NCBI RefSeq assembly: GCF_035268865.1
Contig: NZ_DATFKB010000008.1
Span: 1-15,199 of the forward strand
DNA: 15,199 nucleotides
Origin: Salinivirga sp035268865
Lineage (GTDB): Bacteria; Bacteroidota; Bacteroidia; Bacteroidales; Salinivirgaceae
Reading direction: 5' to 3'
Under the pieces are notes generated by a model. That model did no database searches. It was given only the letters and a program-made list of their open reading frames with translations, and had not been told where the DNA came from. The translations under genes and the position numbers were made by a program. Below, one piece after another: positions 8,241-15,199 of this stretch (position 1 is its first letter; the number at the start of each line of letters is the position of its first letter).

Positions 8241-8525
8241 ATGGCAAGTATTAAAGAATTAAAAAAAGACATTCATTACATAACGAATGAGTTAATAATT
8301 GAATGTTTGGTAGCAGATGTAATGTATGAAGGTAAATACGAATCTAAATTGACGGACCTTGCCACCACGCTATTAACGAAAAAGAAGGAACTACTTAGCA
8401 GAATAAACCAATACAGAAAGGTTAAGCATGAAACGAATGCAAAAAAATATTTTAAAGACATTCAGAATGAATTGCATGACCTGGTGAAAGAGATACTTGA
8501 TGAAGTACAGAAACTTGAAAAATAA
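8241..8525 (+). CDS. Uncharacterised 94-residue helical protein in the thrS operon
   Basis: I do not recognise a named family. The protein is soluble, highly charged and predicted to be almost entirely helical, with heptad-like runs such as LTDLATTLLTKKKELLSRIN and DIQNELHDLVKEILDEVQKL. This suggests a coiled coil or helical bundle that could form dimers. It starts at an ATG preceded by TTTGGAATT and stops 6 bases before thrS; the gene before it ends 12 bases upstream. The spacing indicates co-transcription with the nucleoid-associated protein and thrS. There is no signal peptide, membrane segment or obvious metal or nucleotide site. The ORF in the opposite strand of this segment is a shadow. 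Confidence 0.78.
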   Translation: MASIKELKKDIHYITNELIIECLVADVMYEGKYESKLTDLATTLLTKKKELLSRINQYRKVKHETNAKKYFKDIQNELHDLVKEILDEVQKLEK

Positions 8526-8531
8526 TTTTTT

Positions 8532-10469
8532 ATGATTGAAATAAAACTACCTGATAATAGTACAAAGAAATATGAACCCGGAGTTACCGGATTAGAAATT
8601 GCAAAAGATATTAGTCCACGGCTGACCAAGGAAGTGCTTAGCGTTACAGTAAACGATGAGCTATGGGATATACACCGCCCCATTAAAGACGATGCAAGCA
8701 TTAAATTACACAAATGGGAAGATGAAGAAGGAAAACATGCCTTTTGGCACTCTTCAGCCCACTTGCTGGCAGAAGCTGTTGAACAGCTTTATCCGGGAGT
8801 AAAATTCGGTATAGGGCCCGCAATTGAGCAAGGCTTTTATTATGACATTGACCTTGGAGACCGGCAGCTAACCGACGCTGATTTCAAAAAAATTGAGGAC
8901 AAAATGCTGGAGCTTGCGCGGCAAAAAGAGGAATATCATCGCACAGAAGTTCCCAAAAAAGAGGCATTAGAATACTACCAGAAAAAAGGAGATGAATACA
9001 AGGTAGAACTGATCAATGATTTAGAAGATGGCACCATTACATTTTACAAACAGGGAAATTTTACCGATTTGTGTCGCGGACCACACCTGCCCGACACCTC
9101 TCCCATCAAAGCCATTAAGATAACCAGTGTAGCCGGAGCCTATTGGCGCGGAGACGAAAACCGCAAACAGCTCACACGCCTGTACGGCATTACATTTCCT
9201 AAAAAGAAAATGCTGGACGAATACCTTGAAATGCTCGAGGAAGCAAAAAAACGCGATCACAGGAAACTGGGTAAAGAACTGGAGCTTTTCACATTCTCAC
9301 AACGAGTTGGACAGGGCTTGCCAATGTGGTTGCCTAAAGGAGCCGAACTGCGCGAACGCCTTGAGAATTTCCTGAAAAAGGTACAACGGGATTATGGCTA
9401 CGAACAGGTAATTTCGCCCCATATAGGCCAAAAAGATTTATATGTAACCTCTGGTCACTATGCAAAATATGGTCAGGATTCATTTCAGCCCATTCACACA
9501 CCCGAAGAGGGCGAGGAATATTTGCTCAAGCCTATGAACTGCCCGCACCATTGCGAAATGTACAAAGCTACGCCAAAATCATATAAAGATTTACCCATTC
9601 GCCTGGCTGAATTTGGTACAGTATACCGCTACGAGCAATCTGGCGAACTTCACGGATTGACCCGGGTACGCGGTTTTACCCAGGACGATGCACACATCTT
9701 TTGCCGTCCCGACCAGTTAAAAGAAGAGTTTATAAAGGTTATAGACATCATTCTGTATATTTTTAAAACACTCGACTTTAAAGACTATGTGGCTCAGGTT
9801 TCTTTGCGCGACCAAAACGACCATTCAAAATATATTGGAAGCGATGACAACTGGGAAAAAGCTGAGAAAGCAATTATTGAAGCTGCCGATGAAAAAGGCA
9901 TGAACTACGAAGTAGAGTACAATGAGGCTGCGTTTTATGGCCCTAAACTCGACTTTATGGTACGCGATGCAATCGGGCGCAAATGGCAACTGGGTACCAT
10001 CCAGGTTGACTATAACTTACCCGAGCGTTTCGAACTGGAATATATAGGAAGCGATGACAATCGTCACCGCCCAATTATGATTCACCGGGCACCTTTTGGT
10101 TCTATGGAACGTTTTGTGGCTGTTTTACTGGAGCATACCGGCGGAAAGTTTCCGCTCTGGCTCACACCAGAACAGGCTGTAATACTGCCCATTAGTGAAA
10201 AATTCAACGATTACGCAAAAGATGTGAAAGCAAAACTTGCTGCTCGCGATGTACGTGTATCTGTTGATGAACGCAACGAAAAAATTGGTCGTAAAATACG
10301 CGACAACGAATTAAAACGCATCCCCTACCTGCTCATTGTGGGCGAGAAAGAGATGACCGAAGGCAAAATTGCGCTAAGGAAACAAGGCGAAGGTGACCAG
10401 GGACAGATGTCAATTGACGAATTTGCCACATTTATTGAACAGGAAGTAGCAAACGAAACCTCTAAATAA
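8532..10469 (+). CDS. thrS: Threonyl-tRNA synthetase
   Basis: The 645-residue, full-length class II synthetase charges tRNA-Thr with threonine in the cytoplasm. Domains in order are TGS (~1-62, MIEIKLPDNSTKKYEPGVTG), the editing domain that removes mis-attached serine (~65-225), the catalytic core (~245-535) and the anticodon-binding domain (~540-640). The editing residues are in place: HSSAH gives H73 and H77, and LCRGPH gives C181 and H185. The zinc ligands that recognise threonine are C337 (MNCPHH), H388 (QDDAHIF) and H518 (MIHRAPFGS), matching C334/H385/H511 of the E. coli enzyme. Motif 2 is seen in FGTVYRYEQSGELHGLTRVR and motif 3 in HRAPFGSMERF. Nothing is missing. It is the last gene of the operon; infC, often found directly after thrS in bacteria, is not here, and a hairpin and a convergent symporter gene follow instead. 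Confidence 0.98.
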   Translation: MIEIKLPDNSTKKYEPGVTGLEIAKDISPRLTKEVLSVTVNDELWDIHRPIKDDASIKLHKWEDEEGKHAFWHSSAHLLAEAVEQLYPGVKFGIGPAIEQGFYYDIDLGDRQLTDADFKKIEDKMLELARQKEEYHRTEVPKKEALEYYQKKGDEYKVELINDLEDGTITFYKQGNFTDLCRGPHLPDTSPIKAIKITSVAGAYWRGDENRKQLTRLYGITFPKKKMLDEYLEMLEEAKKRDHRKLGKELELFTFSQRVGQGLPMWLPKGAELRERLENFLKKVQRDYGYEQVISPHIGQKDLYVTSGHYAKYGQDSFQPIHTPEEGEEYLLKPMNCPHHCEMYKATPKSYKDLPIRLAEFGTVYRYEQSGELHGLTRVRGFTQDDAHIFCRPDQLKEEFIKVIDIILYIFKTLDFKDYVAQVSLRDQNDHSKYIGSDDNWEKAEKAIIEAADEKGMNYEVEYNEAAFYGPKLDFMVRDAIGRKWQLGTIQVDYNLPERFELEYIGSDDNRHRPIMIHRAPFGSMERFVAVLLEHTGGKFPLWLTPEQAVILPISEKFNDYAKDVKAKLAARDVRVSVDERNEKIGRKIRDNELKRIPYLLIVGEKEMTEGKIALRKQGEGDQGQMSIDEFATFIEQEVANETSK

Positions 10470-10490
10470 ATAATCTTGCCAAATACAAGT

Positions 10491-10519
10491 TAAGGGCTGT
10501 TTCTCAGGAGCAGCCCTTA
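10491..10519 (+). terminator. Rho-independent terminator after thrS
   Basis: TAAGGGCTG (10491-10499) pairs perfectly with CAGCCCTTA (10511-10519) around an 11-base loop and is followed by CTTTTTG on the plus strand. The right arm overlaps the stop codon of the convergent symporter gene (10517-10519). On the minus strand the following sequence is only weakly T-rich, so it mainly serves thrS. Confidence 0.8.
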
Positions 10520-11977
10520 CTTTTTGCCCATTGAAGAAATTGCAAGTCCAATAAAAACTAATGCTCCGTTGATGATCAGTAATTCAAATCCAAACTGAAA
10601 ACCATTGAACCATACTTCTGAATATCGGTTTAATATATAACAAATTACAGGAGATGCTAGGGCAATATATGGAATCCATTTCTCCCGTGGATGATATTTT
10701 GTAAAGAGGCCAAAGGCAAAAAGTCCGAGTAGTGGTCCGTACGTATATCCGGCCACCGTAAAAATTGCACTTATTACACTTTCATCAGAAATAATCTGAA
10801 AAATTATAATCACAACAGCCAGTAATGCCGATATTCCAATATGCACCCATCGCCTGGTGCGCAGTGCTTTGGCAGAATTCAGATCGTTGTGATTAAAGCC
10901 CAATATATCGACAGTAAAAGTAGTCGTTAGTGCAGTTAAAGCAGAATCGGCACTGGAGTAGGCTGCAGCAACCAAACCCAGTATAAACATTATCGCCACA
11001 AAAAGGGGCAATTCACCCTGGGCTATTACAAGCGGAAAAATTTCATCGCCACGCGCGGGAATACTTAACCCAAGCGATGCTGCATAAGAATAGAGCATTA
11101 CACCAAGCGTCAAAAACATAATATTTACCGGGACAAAAGCAATTCCATAAGAAAGCATATTCTTCTGCGCCTCTTTCAGATTACGACAACTCAGATTTTT
11201 TTGCATCATATCCTGATCCAGGCCTGTCATCACAATTGTAATAAACATACCTGAGAAAAATTGCTTAATAAAATGATTCGGGCTATTCCAATCATCGAAG
11301 AAAAAAACACGGCTATATTCAGAATTAGCAACAAACTTCCACAACCCGTCTTCAGCCATATTATTGTAAATAATCACAATGGTTACTATAGCCGATAAAA
11401 ACATAAATGTAGTTTGCAGCACATCGGTCCAGATAATGGTTTTTATACCACCGCGATTGGTGTATATCCATATCAATAAAATGGTGATAAGTACCGTAAC
11501 AGGAAATGGAATATTTAAAGGGTCAAAAACCATAACCTGCATTACAGTTGCAACGATGAACAACCTGAATGAAGCCCCTATAACCCTGGAAATAAAAAAG
11601 AACCACGCACCGGTTTTTTGACTAAAAAAGCCAAACCGATGCTCTAAATAGGTATAAATTGATGTCAGTTTCAAATTATAATAAACCGGTAAAAGCACCC
11701 AGGCTATAACAGCATAGCCAACCACATACCCCAACACCATTTGCAAATAACTAAATTGCGTATCCTGAACCCAACCAGGGACCGAGATAAATGTTACCCC
11801 GGATAAGGAGGCGCCCAGCATACCAAAAGCAACTACAAACCAGGGAGACTGACGGTTACCAAGGTAAAACCCTAGATTATTTCCCTTACTACCGGTTAAA
11901 CGGGAAATTGTCATTAAAATACCAAAATAAGCCAATATGGCTATAATAATGTATACAGGATTAAGTGCTTCGTTCAT
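10517..11977 (-). CDS. Sodium:solute symporter (SSS family)
   Basis: The 486-residue integral membrane protein has about 13 hydrophobic helices, an outside-first first helix (NPVYIIIAILAYFGILMTI) and the LeuT-like fold of the family. The family start is clear: FYLGNRQSPWFVVAFGMLGA followed by SLSGVTFISVPGWV in helix 2, the 'a...S..tf.g.pg' block. Later blocks are GLDQDMMQKNLSCRN (the 'D.q...r...ak' loop) and AAAYSSADSALTALTTTFTVD, containing the Ser/Thr residues that line the sodium site in helix 8. Members move sugars, amino acids, nucleosides, pantothenate, proline or sialic acid into the cell with sodium; I cannot say which. It is a single gene convergent with thrS. A -7 box lies just upstream of its start. 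The length is normal for the family. Confidence 0.93.
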   Translation of the reverse strand: MNEALNPVYIIIAILAYFGILMTISRLTGSKGNNLGFYLGNRQSPWFVVAFGMLGASLSGVTFISVPGWVQDTQFSYLQMVLGYVVGYAVIAWVLLPVYYNLKLTSIYTYLEHRFGFFSQKTGAWFFFISRVIGASFRLFIVATVMQVMVFDPLNIPFPVTVLITILLIWIYTNRGGIKTIIWTDVLQTTFMFLSAIVTIVIIYNNMAEDGLWKFVANSEYSRVFFFDDWNSPNHFIKQFFSGMFITIVMTGLDQDMMQKNLSCRNLKEAQKNMLSYGIAFVPVNIMFLTLGVMLYSYAASLGLSIPARGDEIFPLVIAQGELPLFVAIMFILGLVAAAYSSADSALTALTTTFTVDILGFNHNDLNSAKALRTRRWVHIGISALLAVVIIIFQIISDESVISAIFTVAGYTYGPLLGLFAFGLFTKYHPREKWIPYIALASPVICYILNRYSEVWFNGFQFGFELLIINGALVFIGLAISSMGKK

Positions 11978-11996
11978 AATTTATCATTAAAAGCAT

Positions 11997-12004
11997 CAAA
12001 GATA
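11997..12004 (-). promoter_or_regulatory. Candidate -7 promoter box (TATCTTTG) for the symporter gene
   Basis: The minus strand reads TATCTTTG, an exact TAnnTTTG match, 19 bases upstream of the symporter ATG, implying a very short leader. No good -33 TTTG is visible at the standard spacing. Confidence 0.42.
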
Positions 12005-12225
12005 ATGATCTGAGGAAAACTATTATTGTCATCATCTGCTATAAATACAATAAAATCATTCAAAACCACATTCATCCGAAACTTTTTTAAATAAAAGGTC
12101 AACAATAGTTATAACCGTTTATTATTGGGACATTTTTTTTGAAATCGCCAGAAAAAAAGTGGTTTTTCAAGTCAATTGCTATTAATTCGTTTAAACCTGA
12201 TATTATAAAATTATATACAGATGAC

Positions 12226-12370
12226 TTACCACGCCATTTATGGCGTGGATTTAGGTAAGAATCAAGAGCGGTAAGGCTTCAGCCTGGAACCTAATCTATA
12301 TAAAAAAAAGTTCCTGGCTAAAGCCCTAAGCAGCAACGGTAACTTGTCACCGCCATAAATGGCAGTGTAT
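12226..12370. repeat. REP-like inverted-repeat element with four hairpins (possible small mobile element)
   Basis: The element has mirror-symmetric architecture. Each end carries a ~20-base palindrome: CCACGCCATTTATGGCGTGG at 12229-12248 and CACCGCCATAAATGGCAGTG at 12348-12367. These share the core GCCATTTATGGC when one is read on the opposite strand. Inside lie the arms 12273-12292 (GGCTTCAGCCTGGAACCT) and 12308-12326, whose complement reads GGCTTTAGCCAGGAACTT, so they pair across an A-rich centre. Each arm is also a mini-palindrome, GGCT..AGCC. The whole ~145 bases could fold as one long imperfect stem or as four small hairpins. The layout resembles REP doublets (BIMEs) mobilised by REP-associated tyrosine transposases; I infer this, since no transposase or second copy is in the window. 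Confidence 0.7.
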
Positions 12371-12504
12371 CTCAAAAATTAAATCTTTGAAAACAAATTC
12401 AGATAAGAAATAGCTTGTATTTTTTCAATAATATATTGTAATAAGCACAAAAAACTATAAAGTTTCGGATAGTTGTGATTCAAAACAAATGATCTATTAG
12501 CACG

Positions 12505-15199
12505 ATGGCTAAAGATTTTTACTTTTCAGAGATAATATCTATATTGGAGGATAAACATACAGGTAAAAATACCTTCTTAAAAAAAAATCACAATCCTTTT
12601 TTCAATTTTCATAGAAAATACAACACAGGTAAAGAGATGATAAAAAAAGCAGGAAGTTTTAAAATATTAGACACACTTGCTGAGGGCGTAAAATATAATG
12701 CTTATAGAGCTGTTAATAATGAAAACAGCAGTGTTGTATTGAAAATTGTTGATAATGCAGATCAAAATAGAAAAACGGTACAGCAACTAAAAAAAGAGTT
12801 TAAACTGCTTAAGAGCATAGCGTCAGCTCATGTGATAAAAGCGCTCGATTTTCTTGAAGCCGACAACAAAGGCATTCTTGTACTTGAGGATATATTTGGA
12901 ACAACACTGAAAAACTACCTGCAGGCACATACACCTATTACAAATAAAAAACAACTCCAAGACGCATTAAAAATAGTGAGGGACATTGCATTGGGTCTGT
13001 CAGACATACACAGACAGCAAATAACCCATTATGATATTAATGCAAAGAATATTATCTACAATCCATCGACAGGTACACTTAAATTGATTGATTTCAGCCT
13101 TGCTGAAAACAATACTTTAGAAAACGAATCAGGAGAAAAAGATTTTGTTTCAGGAACCTTTGCATACATATCTCCGGAGCAAACAGGACGCCTCGAAATC
13201 AAGCCTGATTACCGCTCAGATTTCTACTCTTTTGGTGTTACCATTTATGAATTACTAACGGGTAAATTACCATTTAAAGCAGATAATACAAGAGAATGGA
13301 TTCATGCTCATATTGCCAGGCAACCCCTTAAACTGTCTGACATTCATCCGGAAATACCACAGCTGGTTTCTGAAGTGGTTGATAAACTTTTACAAAAAGA
13401 CCCGGCTTTAAGGTACCAAAGTGATTTAGGTCTGTTAAAAGATATAGAGAAATGTATTCAGGTAATGGATTACCCTCACCTGGCAAAAAATTACAGCATT
13501 GGAAAATATGATATAAACCAACAATTTCAGTTACCACAAAAAATATATGGCAGAGAAGAGGAAATTAACTACCTCAAAAATGCCATTTATGCTGCACGAA
13601 AATCACAGAGCCAAAACATTTTCATAGAAGGTTATTCAGGTATAGGCAAAACCAGGTTAGTCGAATTTATAAAAGAGAACATTGAGAATCAGCCCGTTTT
13701 ATTTGTTAGTGGGAAATTTGAGCAGTATGAGCAGGAGAAACCTTTTCAGGCAATTGGTCAATTAATACAACAAATTACTGATTATGTGCTCGCCCAAAAA
13801 GAAAAAGAACTTAATAGTTTTAGCGAAAGTATTTCAGAATCACTGGGTAATAACATTTATTTATTGAGTGAACTGGCACCAGGCCTTAAATCGATCACCG
13901 GAGAAAACTACACCAGGCTCAGTATAAACCTTAATGACTCAGCCCAGCGTTTAGCCCAAACCATAGAAAAGTTTTTTAAACTATTTGCCATCCCCGGACG
14001 GCCATTGATTATTTTCCTTGACGACCTGCAATGGGCCGACAAAGGATCTCTTGACATCATTGAAAAACTAACAGTCGATCTAACAAATAATGCATTCTGT
14101 TTTATTGGATCCTTTAGGAAAGAAGAAGCAAACCAAAATTTGGCTTTGAATTCAGCTATTAATAAGATAGAACAAACGGGCACCAACTTTAAAAAACTGG
14201 AATTAAAACCATTGTCCAGAAGTGATATTAAACTCTTTGTATCAGAAATTTTCAATACGAAAAAAAATATTGAAGGCTTATTGCAGATTTTAGAGACCCG
14301 CACAATGGGCAATCCCTATTTTATAATCGAATATCTCAACAGCCTGTATGATCAAAAACTCATACGCCTTGAGCCGCACACAAACGTCTGGACCTGGGAT
14401 TTAGAAAAAATCAGTAATCAGGATATATCTGGAGACATTGCAGATTTAATTAAACAAAAAATAAAAAATCTGGATGATGAAGTTATCGAAATATTAAAAA
14501 TTGCTTCATGCTTTGGAGCCACATTTGATGAAAAGTCCGTTTCAATTATAATAAATAATGATGACAAAGCAATTGGAATAAACCTGGAAAAAGCAAAACA
14601 GGAATCATTGATTATTCCGGCTGAGGGCAATGCTAAGCTTGAATTAGACCCTAAATCAACTAACACACATTACCGCTTCATTCACGATAAAATACAATCA
14701 GGTATTTATGAATTAATGTTGCCAGTTGAGCAGGCTAACATACACAAAAAAATTGGTCTGGAAATAGAGTCGGGATTAGACGAAAACACTGAGATTGATA
14801 ATATTTATGAGTTGGCCACCCACCTGCATAAAGGTAAAGCAGTATTAGAAAAAAAAGATATAAGCCTTGCTTTAAATGCCAGTCTCGAAGCCTCAAAAAG
14901 GGCAAAAAATTCAGGAGCATTAATATCAGCATACAGGTTTTGCAATTGGGGATATAAACTATTACAAGAAGCCGGTTTTGAAGAGTTTAATCAGGAACTT
15001 ATTTTCGAATACCATTCAGAATTAGCCGAAACCGCAGCCCTTAATGGCAATCATCAGGAAATGGAGGAATTACTGAAGGAAAGTAATAGCCACGCAATTA
15101 CGCTATTGAACAAAATTCGTATACATGAAACAAGAACGTTGTCGCTCATTGCTCAAAACAGACAGCAAGATGCTATCGATGAAACGCTTGTTCTGTTAA
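12505..15199 (+). CDS. Fused Ser/Thr kinase-like and AAA/STAND-type ATPase signalling protein (3' truncated by window edge)
   Basis: 898 codons are open to the right edge without a stop. Residues ~50-320 form a protein-kinase-like domain with ATP lysine K80 (VVLKIVD), helix-C glutamate E98, catalytic loop HYDINAKN (H175, D177, N182), metal motif DFS (D196-S198) and the activation-segment end GTFAYISPEQ (E225). From ~345 there is an AAA/STAND-type ATPase: IYGREEEINYL, Walker A GYSGIGKT (376-383) and Walker B LIIFLDDLQWAD (D506, D507). The motif RFIHDKIQSGIYELM follows near residue 735, then helical repeats. This order is that of the large 'kinase + predicted ATPase' proteins (COG3899 type), which usually continue with GAF and then a histidine kinase, cyclase or phosphatase output; that part is beyond the window. 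HYD replaces HRD and DFS replaces DFG. The start is uncertain: M45 (12637) is an alternative, since the first 44 residues precede the kinase fold. Confidence 0.9.
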   Translation, partial: MAKDFYFSEIISILEDKHTGKNTFLKKNHNPFFNFHRKYNTGKEMIKKAGSFKILDTLAEGVKYNAYRAVNNENSSVVLKIVDNADQNRKTVQQLKKEFKLLKSIASAHVIKALDFLEADNKGILVLEDIFGTTLKNYLQAHTPITNKKQLQDALKIVRDIALGLSDIHRQQITHYDINAKNIIYNPSTGTLKLIDFSLAENNTLENESGEKDFVSGTFAYISPEQTGRLEIKPDYRSDFYSFGVTIYELLTGKLPFKADNTREWIHAHIARQPLKLSDIHPEIPQLVSEVVDKLLQKDPALRYQSDLGLLKDIEKCIQVMDYPHLAKNYSIGKYDINQQFQLPQKIYGREEEINYLKNAIYAARKSQSQNIFIEGYSGIGKTRLVEFIKENIENQPVLFVSGKFEQYEQEKPFQAIGQLIQQITDYVLAQKEKELNSFSESISESLGNNIYLLSELAPGLKSITGENYTRLSINLNDSAQRLAQTIEKFFKLFAIPGRPLIIFLDDLQWADKGSLDIIEKLTVDLTNNAFCFIGSFRKEEANQNLALNSAINKIEQTGTNFKKLELKPLSRSDIKLFVSEIFNTKKNIEGLLQILETRTMGNPYFIIEYLNSLYDQKLIRLEPHTNVWTWDLEKISNQDISGDIADLIKQKIKNLDDEVIEILKIASCFGATFDEKSVSIIINNDDKAIGINLEKAKQESLIIPAEGNAKLELDPKSTNTHYRFIHDKIQSGIYELMLPVEQANIHKKIGLEIESGLDENTEIDNIYELATHLHKGKAVLEKKDISLALNASLEASKRAKNSGALISAYRFCNWGYKLLQEAGFEEFNQELIFEYHSELAETAALNGNHQEMEELLKESNSHAITLLNKIRIHETRTLSLIAQNRQQDAIDETLVLL

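Larger units (their letters stand above)
11978..12504. other. 527-bp intergenic region between divergent genes
   Basis: No coding frame is evident. It separates the minus-strand symporter from the plus-strand kinase-ATPase gene, so it must hold both promoters. The symporter side has a -7 box at 11997-12004. A weak interrupted hairpin (12139-12150 with 12160-12170, TTGAAA/TTTCAA and CCA/TGG pairs) lies in the middle. A structured repeat element fills about 12226-12370. The last 130 bases before the kinase ATG are AT-rich, and I see no exact TAnnTTTG box there; TATATTGT near 12432 is the closest. Confidence 0.6.

Noticed and set aside
8462..9260. Minus-strand ORFs opposite the small helical gene and thrS
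   Set aside because: They are antisense to confidently identified coding sequence and have no family resemblance.
12371..12504. Possible riboswitch or leader RNA upstream of the kinase gene
   Set aside because: The region is AT-rich with no stable nested helices or recognisable aptamer core; the structured part ends at 12370.
13328..14932. Four minus-strand ORFs of 65 to 134 codons
   Set aside because: All are antisense to the long kinase-ATPase frame, which is clearly coding (Walker A, Walker B, kinase motifs).

Overview
The window looks like chromosomal DNA of a marine or anaerobic member of the Bacteroidota (Cytophaga-Flavobacterium-Bacteroides group). The evidence is a type IX secretion (T9SS) C-terminal sorting domain, a SusC/RagA-type outer-membrane receptor, a TPR + SpoIIE phosphatase of the kind common in this phylum, near-absence of Shine-Dalgarno sequences, and TAnnTTTG -7 promoter boxes upstream of several genes. 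The DNA is AT-rich, and the secreted-protein gene at the left edge looks less so.

Layout. (1) 1-842, plus: the 3' end of a large secreted protein with a PKD tail, a GEVED domain and a type A sorting domain. It ends at a hairpin terminator shared with the convergent gene. (2) 922-3429, minus: a short, apparently orphan SusC/RagA-like TonB-dependent receptor. (3) 3504-6638, minus: a small STAS/SEC14-like protein downstream of a signal peptide-TPR-TM-coiled coil-SpoIIE phosphatase, a signalling pair by position. (4) 6882-7073, minus: a 63-residue uncharacterised protein with its own terminator and a -7 box. (5) 7182-10469, plus: a tight three-gene operon of an NdpA/YejK-family nucleoid-associated protein, a 94-residue uncharacterised helical protein, and threonyl-tRNA synthetase with all editing and zinc residues present. 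(6) 10517-11977, minus: a sodium:solute symporter convergent with thrS, with a hairpin between them. (7) 11978-12504: a 527-bp gene-free stretch holding a compact ~145-bp element built as an inverted repeat with a palindrome at each end, resembling a REP doublet or small non-autonomous mobile element. (8) 12505 to the right edge, plus: the first 898 codons of a very large fused Ser/Thr kinase-like + AAA/STAND-type ATPase signalling protein, whose kinase catalytic motifs are non-canonical (HYD for HRD, DFS for DFG).

The thrS operon and the symporter are housekeeping. The accessory interest lies in the signalling genes (SpoIIE phosphatase, STAS-like protein, kinase-ATPase), the orphan receptor and the intergenic repeat element. 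I found no rRNA, tRNA, CRISPR array or transposase gene. Nothing here is convincing as a wholly new system; the repeat element and the unusual kinase are the best leads.
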